12,430 bases of DNA from Geobacter sp. (GTDB lineage: Bacteria; Desulfobacterota; Desulfuromonadia; Geobacterales; Geobacteraceae), in contig DNJC01000080.1 of NCBI GenBank assembly GCA_003490025.1, forward strand, positions 1-12,430. The letters are read 5' to 3'. The notes beneath the pieces were generated by a model. It saw nothing but the letters and a program-made list of their open reading frames with translations. It made no database searches and was not told where the DNA came from. The translations under genes were made by a program, and so were the position numbers. Positions 5,430-12,430 of this stretch are shown one piece after another (position 1 is the first letter of the stretch; each line of letters opens with the position of its first letter).

Positions 5430-7274
5430 ATGTCAACCGAGAACAACCAGCAAAGCACCAATCCCGCCGGCGTCCTTTACCGCCGCTGCACCGTCGATCT
5501 TGAAACCGGCTCCGTCCAACTCGCCGGGGTCCCCTGCGCCAACCTGGAAGATGTGCTGGGCGGCTTCGGCAGGAGCTTCCAGATCCTGGCCGCGCGCGAC
5601 ATCACCCGGGCCTACTCCCCCGAAAATCCGCTGATCGTGAACACCGGGCTTCTCACCGGCAGCAACGTCATGACCGGCATGCGGAGCTATTTCTCCGCGT
5701 ACAGCCCGCTGAAGAAATCGGGCGCGGGATTGCCGGCCGCCATGTGGTCCGCCGGGAGCGGGAACTTCGGCAACAAGCTGAAGTGGACCGGCGTCGACGA
5801 GGTGATCTTCGAGAACCGCTCTGAGGGCCCGGTGTACGCGGTTTTCCGCGACGGCGCCGACGGCCCCGTGGTGGAGCTGAAACCGGCCGATCACCTGCTG
5901 GGTCTCACCGGGCACGAGAAGATCATGACCCTGTCGCGCGAGTATGCCGACGCCCATTTCGCCGTCATCGGACCGGCCGGGGAGAACTACGGCTCCAACT
6001 ACATGGGGGCGGTGATCCTCAGCACGGACAACCAGCTGAAGTCGGGGGAGCCCAAGAGCCGCTTCGCCGGCCGCGGCGGCATGGGGAGCCTGATGGGGTA
6101 CAAGAACCTCATCGCCATCGTGGCGCAGAGCCCGGACAAGCTGGACAGAATCACCCCGGCCATGCGGGACGTGAACCGCGACATCATCAAGAGCCTCGGT
6201 TCGGCGCGCTTCCAGCCGGTGAGCCAGGGTGGGGGCGGGGGGACCTGGGCCAACATCGAGGTGCTGCAGGCCTTCCACGCGGTGCCGCTCAACAACTTCC
6301 GTCCCAAGGGAAACGACGACGTGGAGCGGCTTTACCGCGACAACGTCGAGAAGGATTTCGAGGTGGTCTCGGAGGGGTGCTTCCGCTGCGGCATCCGGTG
6401 CCACAACAACCTGTTCCACAGAAACCCCGACGGCAGCCGCGGCAAGCTGGCGGCGAAGTTCGATTTCGAGCCGCTGATCCTGTTCGGCTCCAACCTCGGC
6501 ATCCACGACGCCACGAAGGTCACGCAACTGATCCACCTCTGCGATCTCATGGGAATGGACGCCATCTCTCTCGGGACCACCATCTCGTACCTGCTCGACT
6601 ACAACGAGCGTCACCCCGACCGCAGACTTCTCAACGGCGCCACCTTCGGCGATTTCGACCTGATCCGCGAACTGGTCGAGCAGACCGGCCGCGGGAAGCA
6701 CGAACTCCTGGGCCAGGGGGTGAGGCGCCTCTCCGAGCAGGTGGGGGAGACCTCCTACGCCATGCACGTCAAGGGGCTGGAGCTGCCGGCCTACCTGCCG
6801 GACACGAACCCCGGCTACATCTTCGCCATCGCCGGCGGGCACATGTCCATGGGGACGCACATGCTCTACGCCAAGGAAGGGAAGAAAACGGTCGACGAAT
6901 GGGTGCAGGCGATCACCACGGGAGGCCTCCTGCAGGTCGGCTACGACATGATCGGCCTCTGCAAGTTCGTGGGGGTAGGCATCGGGCACGACCTGATCGT
7001 GAACGGGATCAGGGAGGCCACCGGGCTCGAGTTCAGCTCCGCCGAGATCGTGGCGTCGGTGCGGCGCGCCTACCTGCGGGGACTGGCCCTGGAACTGCGC
7101 CAGGGATTCGCCGAGGAGGAGTACACGCTCCCCTCGCAGGTGCTCGCCGACCCCAACCCCAACGTGGCGCTCCCGAGCTTCATCGACGAAGCTTTCCTGG
7201 AAGAGCTGCGCCGGCGGGTCTGGAGCGTATTTCTGCCGGAGATGGAAGGACTCGTCCCGGAAAGGAAAAACTAA
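5430..7274 (+). CDS. Tungsten-type aldehyde ferredoxin oxidoreductase family protein
   Basis: A 614-aa AOR-family enzyme, expected to oxidise an aldehyde to a carboxylic acid (or the reverse) with a tungsten bis-pterin and one 4Fe-4S cluster, in the cytoplasm. Visible family marks: LVDLETG-like opening and LGG near residue 45, the pterin-binding GRGGMGSLMGYKNL from G214, the cluster motif CFRCGIRC (C317, C320, C324), E347 in the FDFEP stretch that corresponds to the catalytic glutamate region, and DMIGLC (D506-C511), which gives the fourth cluster cysteine. The usual DPR segment after LPAY is replaced by LPDTNP, followed by GGHMSMGTH with H471 and H477. The sequence is therefore divergent and the substrate unknown. 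The start is fixed by GGAGG at 5421-5425. Its stop abuts the next ATG. The electron partner, normally ferredoxin, is not in the window. Confidence 0.88.
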   Translation: MSTENNQQSTNPAGVLYRRCTVDLETGSVQLAGVPCANLEDVLGGFGRSFQILAARDITRAYSPENPLIVNTGLLTGSNVMTGMRSYFSAYSPLKKSGAGLPAAMWSAGSGNFGNKLKWTGVDEVIFENRSEGPVYAVFRDGADGPVVELKPADHLLGLTGHEKIMTLSREYADAHFAVIGPAGENYGSNYMGAVILSTDNQLKSGEPKSRFAGRGGMGSLMGYKNLIAIVAQSPDKLDRITPAMRDVNRDIIKSLGSARFQPVSQGGGGGTWANIEVLQAFHAVPLNNFRPKGNDDVERLYRDNVEKDFEVVSEGCFRCGIRCHNNLFHRNPDGSRGKLAAKFDFEPLILFGSNLGIHDATKVTQLIHLCDLMGMDAISLGTTISYLLDYNERHPDRRLLNGATFGDFDLIRELVEQTGRGKHELLGQGVRRLSEQVGETSYAMHVKGLELPAYLPDTNPGYIFAIAGGHMSMGTHMLYAKEGKKTVDEWVQAITTGGLLQVGYDMIGLCKFVGVGIGHDLIVNGIREATGLEFSSAEIVASVRRAYLRGLALELRQGFAEEEYTLPSQVLADPNPNVALPSFIDEAFLEELRRRVWSVFLPEMEGLVPERKN

Positions 7275-10200
7275 ATGGGAACCGACGACAGCAAGGAACT
7301 CTTTGCAGAAGTCTGCCGGCTGATCGGCGCCAACGACGCCCGCACCAGGGAGAACCTAGACTGGCTCAGGGCGCAGATGGACTCCTACTTCTTCATCACC
7401 ATGCAGCAGGAGCCCGAGGCGGTCTTCTCCCTGGCCGTAGGTCTCGGGACACTGGCCCAGAACCAGAAGCTGACCGTCGCGGACCGCGCCAAGACCCTGA
7501 TCCTGGCGCGGCTGAACCAGCCCGGTTCCCTGTACGACACCCTGCGCACCCTGCAGGAGCGGGACATCTCCTACGCCGAATTCACCCATTCCCTGGACCT
7601 GGTCCCCGGGCTCGGGCAGGGGCTCGAGGTGCAGCGCTTCGACTTCGACCGGAAGGAACACCGGGAGATCGCGTCAGGCGCAGGGGCGGAGATCCCTCCC
7701 GAGATCCGGGACGGCATCACCGAGGCGCTGAGGAACAGCTATCCCGAGTTCGACATGGGGGAGCTGGACCAGCTGCTTCGTCTGCTCTGGCTCAACAACG
7801 AGAACTACGTCCGCATCTCGCCGCCCAAGCGGGTGGCCCAGATCCTCTGGATCTTCCAGCAGGGGAACCGGCTCGGGGGGATCTTCCTGGACGTCGAGGA
7901 GGCCGACGGGGAGAGGGGGGAGACGAGGGTGATGCTGGCCGTCGGGAACCCTCCCCAGAAGGACTTCCTGCTGCAGACCATGGAGGTCTTCAACCGGCTC
8001 GGCCTCGGTGTGAAGCGCGCCTACTGCCTCACCATATCCAACGGCGTGCATCCCTACTTCCTCGGGACCTTCTACGTCAGGAAACGCGACGACGCAGGGA
8101 CGCTGGCCAAGGGGGGCGAGCTCTTCGACCGGCTGCAAAAGGAACTCTACAACACCCAGATCCTCTCCACCGCCTCCTCCACCTACCGCGAGTTCGTGAC
8201 CAACAAGATCATGACAGGCGAGGAGGCGTCGCTGGTGAACGCCTTCATCTCCTTTTGCCACACGAACCTCGCCCATCACCACCCGGACCCCTTCGGCTAC
8301 GAGGACGTGATGCGGGCGTTCCACTCCCACCCGGACATCGCCCTGCAGCTCGCGAAGCTGTTCCGGATCCGTTTCCAGCCCGGCATCGAAGGGAGAAAGG
8401 CGCTCTACGAAAAGACGCTGGAGGAGACCTCCAGGTTCATCGAGGCGTACAACACCGGGCACCGCTACATCGACGACCTGCGCCGCTCCATCTTCCGCTG
8501 CGCCATCACCTTCATCCGGAACACGCTGAAGACCAACTTCTACGTCCCGGAGAAGCACGCGCTCGCCTTCAGGCTCGACCCGGCCTACCTCTCGGAGCTG
8601 AGCCCGGAGTTCACCGCCGACCTGCCGCCTGAACTCCCGTTCCGCATCACCTTCTTCTTCGGGCGCTACGGGGCGGGGTACCACATCGGCTTCTCCGACA
8701 TAGCCCGCGGCGGCTGGCGCACCATCATCACCCGCAACCGCGACGATTACGTCACCTCGGCCAGCACCCTCTTCCGCGAGGTGTACGTCCTGGCGCACAC
8801 CCAGCACCTGAAGAACAAGGACATCTACGAGGGGGGCTCGAAGATGGTGGTCATCCTCGACGCGGCCAACCTGGAGCAGCGGGACCTGACCACGCAGAGG
8901 CTCTACAAGCTGCAGTTCGGCTTCCTGAACGCCTTCCTGGACATCTTCGTCACGGACGAGAAGGGGCGCGCGCGGGACCCGAGGGTGGTCGATTACTACG
9001 GCGAGGACGAGCCGATCGAGCTCGGCCCCGACGAGAACATGCACGACGTGATGATCGAGATGATAGCCCGCCAGTCGCTCAAGCGCGGCTACCTTCTCGG
9101 CATAGGGCTCATCTCCAGCAAGAAGGTCGGCATCAACCACAAGGAATACGGCGTCACCTCGACCGGCGTGGTGCAGTTCGCCGAGATAACCATGCAGGAG
9201 CTGGGTGTCGACATACGCCGCGACCCGTTCTCGGTCAAGTTCACCGGCGGCCCCAGCGGGGACGTCGCCGGCAACGCCATGAGGATCCTGCTGGAGCGCT
9301 CTCCCCACGTGCGGATCAAGCTGATGCTGGACGGCAGCGGGGCGATCTTCGATCCCGAGGGGATGCGGCACGAGGAGCTGAAGCGGATCCTCTTGAAGCA
9401 CGACCTGGACGCCTTTGACCCCGCGGCGCTGCACCCCGGCGGTTTCATCCTTTACAGCGGCAAGCGCCGGACCGAGGGGCTGCGCGAACTGTTCCGGCGG
9501 GTGGTGAACACCGGCTTCGGGGTCGAGGAGCAGTGGGTGACCATGGACGAGTACCACCGCGAGTTCGGCAACCTCCTCTTCTCCGTCCCGACCGACCTCT
9601 TCATCCCGGCAGGCGGTCGCCCCGAGACCATCGACAAGGACAACTGGCAGCGGTTCTTCCGCGAGGACGGCACGCCCACGACCAGGGCCATCGTCGAGGG
9701 GGCCAACTCGTTCATCACCCCCGAGGCCCGCACGCAGATGCAGCGCCGCGGCGTCGTCATCATGCGCGACGCCTCGGCCAACAAGTGCGGTGTCATCTCC
9801 TCCTCCTACGAGATCATCGCCAACCTGCTCCTGTCCGAGGAGGAGTTCCTGCTGCACAAGGACCGATACGTGCGCGACGTGCTGGAGATCCTGGAGCAGC
9901 GGGCGAAAGACGAGGCGAAGCTCATCTTCAGGAGGCACCGCGAGGCGGGGAGCAATTTCACCTTCACCGAGGTCTCCGACGCCATAAGCCACGAGATCAA
10001 CGGGCATTACGCGAGGCTCTTCACCTTCTTCCAGCGCCACCCGGAGTTGTGCGGGGAGCCGCTATTCCAGCGCGCGATCCTGTCCCACCTGCCGCGCATG
10101 CTGAGGGAGGACCCGATCTACAGCAAGAGGATCGACACCCTGCCGGCCAAGTGCCTCTACGCGATACTGGCCGCCGAGATAGCCTCGTCGCTTGTGTACT

Positions 10201-10313
10201 GCGGAGACCGGGAGGCCGATTTCAAGGAGATGATCCGGGGGCACCTGGTCAGGAACTTCGCGAGCGCGGCCCTGCCTGCGGGGCAGGCGGAAGCCGTTTT
10301 CGCCAACGGGTAG
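7275..10313 (+). CDS. Large NAD-type glutamate dehydrogenase (about 115 kDa class)
   Basis: A 1012-aa enzyme expected to convert glutamate to 2-oxoglutarate and ammonium with NAD. The catalytic half is clear: FSDIARGGWR (473-482), then KNKDIYEGGSK (513-523), which nearly fits the Glu/Leu/Phe/Val dehydrogenase active-site pattern with K523 as catalytic lysine; GINHKEYGVTSTG; the dinucleotide-binding stretch GGPSGDVAGN (658-667); and VEGAN (807-811). The first 450 residues are a long regulatory or structural extension not found in ordinary 450-aa GDHs. The size matches the 115-kDa GDH class best known from fungi and protists, not the 180-kDa bacterial class. ATG 7275 follows the AOR stop directly (TAAATG), with AAAGGA just upstream, so translation is likely coupled. 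Cofactor preference is inferred from the class. Confidence 0.88.
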   Translation: MGTDDSKELFAEVCRLIGANDARTRENLDWLRAQMDSYFFITMQQEPEAVFSLAVGLGTLAQNQKLTVADRAKTLILARLNQPGSLYDTLRTLQERDISYAEFTHSLDLVPGLGQGLEVQRFDFDRKEHREIASGAGAEIPPEIRDGITEALRNSYPEFDMGELDQLLRLLWLNNENYVRISPPKRVAQILWIFQQGNRLGGIFLDVEEADGERGETRVMLAVGNPPQKDFLLQTMEVFNRLGLGVKRAYCLTISNGVHPYFLGTFYVRKRDDAGTLAKGGELFDRLQKELYNTQILSTASSTYREFVTNKIMTGEEASLVNAFISFCHTNLAHHHPDPFGYEDVMRAFHSHPDIALQLAKLFRIRFQPGIEGRKALYEKTLEETSRFIEAYNTGHRYIDDLRRSIFRCAITFIRNTLKTNFYVPEKHALAFRLDPAYLSELSPEFTADLPPELPFRITFFFGRYGAGYHIGFSDIARGGWRTIITRNRDDYVTSASTLFREVYVLAHTQHLKNKDIYEGGSKMVVILDAANLEQRDLTTQRLYKLQFGFLNAFLDIFVTDEKGRARDPRVVDYYGEDEPIELGPDENMHDVMIEMIARQSLKRGYLLGIGLISSKKVGINHKEYGVTSTGVVQFAEITMQELGVDIRRDPFSVKFTGGPSGDVAGNAMRILLERSPHVRIKLMLDGSGAIFDPEGMRHEELKRILLKHDLDAFDPAALHPGGFILYSGKRRTEGLRELFRRVVNTGFGVEEQWVTMDEYHREFGNLLFSVPTDLFIPAGGRPETIDKDNWQRFFREDGTPTTRAIVEGANSFITPEARTQMQRRGVVIMRDASANKCGVISSSYEIIANLLLSEEEFLLHKDRYVRDVLEILEQRAKDEAKLIFRRHREAGSNFTFTEVSDAISHEINGHYARLFTFFQRHPELCGEPLFQRAILSHLPRMLREDPIYSKRIDTLPAKCLYAILAAEIASSLVYCGDREADFKEMIRGHLVRNFASAALPAGQAEAVFANG

Positions 10314-10331
10314 AAAGCCGGAAAACCGGTC

Positions 10332-10448
10332 AACAGCTTTAAAGCATTTACGCAGAGAACGCCGAGTATGCGCGGAGGACGCGGAGAGAAACAAAGACTT
10401 GGGGTTTAAATTCGAAAGCCTTCTCCGCGTACTCCGCGTAACAGCTTT
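10332..10448. mobile_element. Candidate miniature inverted-repeat element with 9-bp flanking direct repeats
   Basis: AACAGCTTT occurs at 10332-10340 and again at 10440-10448, like a target-site duplication. Between them are units of ACGCGGAGN: forward at 10350-10358, 10359-10367, 10370-10378 and 10379-10387, and inverted at 10422-10430 and 10431-10439. The arms 10371-10387 and 10422-10438 pair in 16 of 17 positions. No ORF is present inside. This could be a non-autonomous element or a dispersed palindromic repeat; the direct repeat could also be chance. Confidence 0.5.
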
Positions 10449-10508
10449 TGGGTTTTGGTTGTGTGCAAAGTAAATGGAAAGTCCGTGATTCTCAAGGAGG
10501 CGTAGAAG

Positions 10509-11297
10509 ATGGTGCTGAAGAACATGCTGGTCCTGATGGATACACTCCCCCACGCCGCTGACCGGCTCGACCTCGCCATTGCCATGGCGAAGCGGCACGG
10601 GGCGGCGGTTACCGCGTTAAACACGATCACCCACTCCCTGCTGCCGTTCGTAAAAGGTGAGGCAGCGGTGTCGAGTGAACAGATGCGGGAGAGCTTCCTG
10701 CAGAAAACGAAGGCCGCTGGGATAGAAGGAACCTGGCTCCAGATCGACGTGAAGGTGCTGGGCGGCAGCATCGCCGAGGTCGTCAACCATTACTCCACCT
10801 TCGCCGATCTCGTGGTGGTGGGCCAGACCATGCACCAGAGCGCCCAGGAAAATCTCGTCGAGCGCGTAGTGCTTGGCTCGGGAAAACCGGTGCTTGTCGT
10901 CCCTTACACCGGGGTATTTTCCAACGTCGGCGAGAGGGTGCTGATCGCCTGGAAGACCGGACGTGAATCGTCGCGCGCGCTCACCGATGCCCTTCCGATG
11001 CTCCGGAAGTCGCAGGTCGTCAACGTGTTCGAGGTGAATCCGACCGAAGGCGAAAAGGCCGACATGGAAGGCCTGCGCGCGCACCTGTCGCGTCACCAGG
11101 TGCAGGCGGGGCTGGAGACCAGCGTTGTCACCGAGCTGAGCGTCGCGGACGTGCTGCTGAACCGGGTGGCCGACGAGGGGAGCGATCTCCTGGTGATGGG
11201 CGCCTATGCCGATCTTTATTTCGGGAGCTACATCCTGGGGGACATTGCGCGTCACGTCCTGCGCCACATGACCGTCCCGGTGCTCATGTCGCACTAA
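10509..11297 (+). CDS. Tandem-domain universal stress protein
   Basis: A 262-aa cytoplasmic protein made of two UspA-like domains. The first runs roughly from 1 to 140, beginning VLKNMLVLMDTLPHAADRLD and ending with VVLGSGKPVLVVPY. The second starts near 145 (GERVLIAWKTGRESSRAL) and ends with LVMGAYADLYFGSYILGD and VLRHMTVPVLMSH, the typical nucleotide-loop and C-terminal strand of the family. The loop lacks the exact G-x2-G-x9-G-S/T ATP signature, so nucleotide binding is uncertain. Proteins of this type help survival during stress or stasis, but the precise role varies. AAGGAGG at 10494-10500 sets the ATG. It follows the inverted-repeat element by 60 bp and precedes a dehydrogenase gene by 27 nt, so the two may be co-transcribed. 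Confidence 0.88.
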   Translation: MVLKNMLVLMDTLPHAADRLDLAIAMAKRHGAAVTALNTITHSLLPFVKGEAAVSSEQMRESFLQKTKAAGIEGTWLQIDVKVLGGSIAEVVNHYSTFADLVVVGQTMHQSAQENLVERVVLGSGKPVLVVPYTGVFSNVGERVLIAWKTGRESSRALTDALPMLRKSQVVNVFEVNPTEGEKADMEGLRAHLSRHQVQAGLETSVVTELSVADVLLNRVADEGSDLLVMGAYADLYFGSYILGDIARHVLRHMTVPVLMSH

Positions 11298-11324
11298 GAC
11301 TCCTCCTTTTCCCACAGGTGCTCT

Positions 11325-12272
11325 ATGGAAAAAATCGTCGTCCTTGATCGAAGCGCCATGCCTGCCCACCTCAGGGCGCCCAACTTCCCGCACGAGTGGC
11401 GCGAGTACCCGGACACCCCGCCTGAGTCGGTGGTCGAGCGCCTGCAAGGCGCCACCATGGCCGTCACGGACCGCGTCCCCCTGCCGGCTTCCTTGCTGGA
11501 GCAACTGCCCGATCTGAAGTTCATCGCGGTGGCGGCAACCGGGGTCGACGGCATCGACCTGGAGTGCTGCCGCAGGAGAAACATCCCGGTCTCCAACCTG
11601 CGCGACTGGGCCGTATGCCTGCCCGAGCACGTCTTCGCACTCATCCTCGCCCTGCGCCGCAACCTCATCGGCTATCGCGACGCCCTCCAAAACGGCGCCT
11701 GGGAGCGCTCGGAGAGCTACACCGTGCAACTGGAACCGATGCAGCAGGCGCTCTACGGCGGGACGCTCGGCATCATCGGTCACGGGTTCCTCGGGCAGTC
11801 CGTGGCGGCGCTGGGGGAGGCGTTCAGCATGCAGGTGATGGTCGCCGACCGGAAGGGAGCAGCGGTCGTGCGTCCCGGACGCGTCGCCTTCACCGAGGTC
11901 CTGGAAAAAAGCGATGTCCTCGTCGTCCTCTGTCCGCTTACCGACGGTACCCGGGGCATGATAGGGGGCGCGGAGCTGGCCCTCATGCGTCGCACCGCCC
12001 TCTTGGTCAACTGTGCGCGGGGCGGGATAGTGGACGAAGCCGCCCTGGCGGCCGCCTTGCGGCGCGGCGACATTGCCGGCGCCGGGGTCGACGTCCTGGA
12101 GCAAGAGCCGCCGCGCGACGGCAGCCCCTTGCTCGACCTGAAGTTGCCCAACCTGATCGTGACCCCCCATGTGGCGTGGGTAAGCGAGCAGTCCCTGCAG
12201 GTGATGGCCGAGCAACTGATCGGCAACATGGAAGCCTTCGCGGCAGGTGCGCCCAGAAATCTGGTCACCTGA
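11325..12272 (+). CDS. D-2-hydroxyacid dehydrogenase (glycerate dehydrogenase-like)
   Basis: A 315-aa cytoplasmic oxidoreductase that reduces a 2-oxo acid to a D-2-hydroxy acid (or the reverse) with NAD(H). Family marks are complete: ATGVDGID (71-78), the Rossmann motif GHGFLG (152-157), D175 at the end of the second strand favouring NAD over NADP, and the catalytic residues R232 (NCARGG), E261 (VDVLEQEPP) and H282 (TPHVAW). The length is normal for the family (about 310-330 aa). Overall style resembles hydroxypyruvate/glyoxylate reductases (HprA type), but the substrate cannot be settled by eye. The ribosome binding site is weak (CAGGTG at 11315-11320). It lies 27 nt after the universal stress gene, and its last bases overlap a possible small ORF on the other strand. 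Confidence 0.9.
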   Translation: MEKIVVLDRSAMPAHLRAPNFPHEWREYPDTPPESVVERLQGATMAVTDRVPLPASLLEQLPDLKFIAVAATGVDGIDLECCRRRNIPVSNLRDWAVCLPEHVFALILALRRNLIGYRDALQNGAWERSESYTVQLEPMQQALYGGTLGIIGHGFLGQSVAALGEAFSMQVMVADRKGAAVVRPGRVAFTEVLEKSDVLVVLCPLTDGTRGMIGGAELALMRRTALLVNCARGGIVDEAALAAALRRGDIAGAGVDVLEQEPPRDGSPLLDLKLPNLIVTPHVAWVSEQSLQVMAEQLIGNMEAFAAGAPRNLVT

Positions 12273-12375
12273 CCTCCAGGAAGTCATCCGGCAGCTCCCG
12301 CATCATGAAACCCTCTTTCCCAATCCCCTCCTGCAAGCGCTTGCTATTAAGTTCCAGTTCATGTATTGACAACAA
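12265..12375 (-). CDS. Possible small protein, 36 aa, unrecognised
   Basis: On the minus strand a frame is open from 12390 to the TGA at 12267-12265. If it starts at TTG 12375 it encodes 36 residues: LLSIHELELNSKRLQEG, then IGKEGFMMRELPDDFLEVR. Third codon positions are mostly G or C, like the real genes here, and the composition (charged, no odd runs) looks protein-like. AAGGAG lies about 11 nt upstream of the TTG, a little far. An in-frame TAA at 12391-12393 limits any extension, so it is either a true small gene or the 3' remnant of a broken one. It overlaps the hydroxyacid dehydrogenase tail by 8 nt. I do not recognise the product. Confidence 0.3.
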   Translation of the reverse strand: MLSIHELELNSKRLQEGIGKEGFMMRELPDDFLEVR

Positions 12376-12401
12376 GATCTTACCTGCTCCTTAACAAGAT
12401 C
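12371..12401. repeat. Direct repeat of AACAAGATC
   Basis: AACAAGATC occurs at 12371-12379 and 12393-12401, 22 bp apart, in a relatively AT-rich stretch just upstream of the possible minus-strand small ORF. It may be a duplication, a regulator half-site pair, or chance. Confidence 0.4.
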
Positions 12402-12412
12402 CTCTCTCCCTT

Positions 12413-12430
12413 GTAGGAGCGGCATTCCTG
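12413..12430. repeat. Probable edge of a REP-like palindrome
   Basis: GTAGGAGCGGCATTCCTG at the right edge looks like the left half of dispersed palindromes of the type GTAGGAGCGGCATTCCTGCC that I recall from other bacterial genomes; GGCA and the start of its complement are separated by TTCC. The right half would lie outside the window, so this is not proven. Confidence 0.35.

Noticed and set aside
7674..10040. Very long minus-strand ORF (788 codons) opposite the GDH gene, and similar antisense frames elsewhere
   Set aside because: These frames arise from G/C-rich third positions of the real genes. Their translations are rich in Val, Glu, Gly, Arg and His with no domain signature.
10448..10476. 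Sigma-70 promoter for the universal stress gene (TTGGGT, 17 bases, TAAATG)
   Set aside because: The -10 hexamer matches only three of six consensus positions, too weak to report as a feature.

Overview
The window is a high-GC accessory-metabolism stretch from a Gram-negative bacterium. Gene content and style (a five-gene LivKHMGF branched-chain amino acid importer, a tungsten-type aldehyde oxidoreductase with its own MoaD-like protein, a very large glutamate dehydrogenase, a tandem-domain universal stress protein, and several short palindromic intergenic repeats) point to an anaerobe of the Geobacter/Desulfuromonadales kind. That placement is from family knowledge and general look, not from a database match.

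Layout. Positions 1-362 hold no convincing gene but are rich in signals: a 7-base tandem repeat at the left edge, two dyads, a GC-rich hairpin and a good sigma-54-type -24/-12 promoter at 215-231. From 363 to 4988 lies the ABC importer operon livK-livH-livM-livG-livF, all on the plus strand. A stem-loop sits between livK and livH, and the other junctions are very tight (1 nt, 2 nt, then an ATGA overlap). Positions 4989-5155 hold a weak terminator candidate and a pair of imperfect palindromes. From 5156 to 10313 come a 74-aa MoaD/ThiS-like protein, a 614-aa aldehyde ferredoxin oxidoreductase (AOR) family protein and a 1012-aa NAD-type glutamate dehydrogenase whose ATG directly follows the AOR stop codon. 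Positions 10314-10508 carry a roughly 100-bp inverted-repeat element flanked by a 9-bp direct repeat, which looks like a miniature mobile element. It is followed by a tandem universal stress protein gene (10509-11297) and a D-2-hydroxyacid dehydrogenase gene (11325-12272). The last 158 bases contain a possible small minus-strand ORF overlapping the dehydrogenase end, and what looks like the edge of a REP-type repeat.

How the genes may work together (inference). The importer would bring in branched-chain or related amino acids. Transamination onto 2-oxoglutarate makes glutamate, which the large GDH would re-oxidise to 2-oxoglutarate, ammonium and NADH. Aldehydes arising from the 2-oxo acids could be oxidised to carboxylic acids by the AOR-type enzyme, as in peptide-fermenting archaea, with the MoaD-like protein supplying pterin sulfur for its cofactor. 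The hydroxyacid dehydrogenase could interconvert 2-oxo and 2-hydroxy acids. The most notable points are the exact AOR-GDH junction, the divergent AOR sequence, the sigma-54-like control region, the asymmetric LivG/LivF ATP sites and the candidate miniature element.
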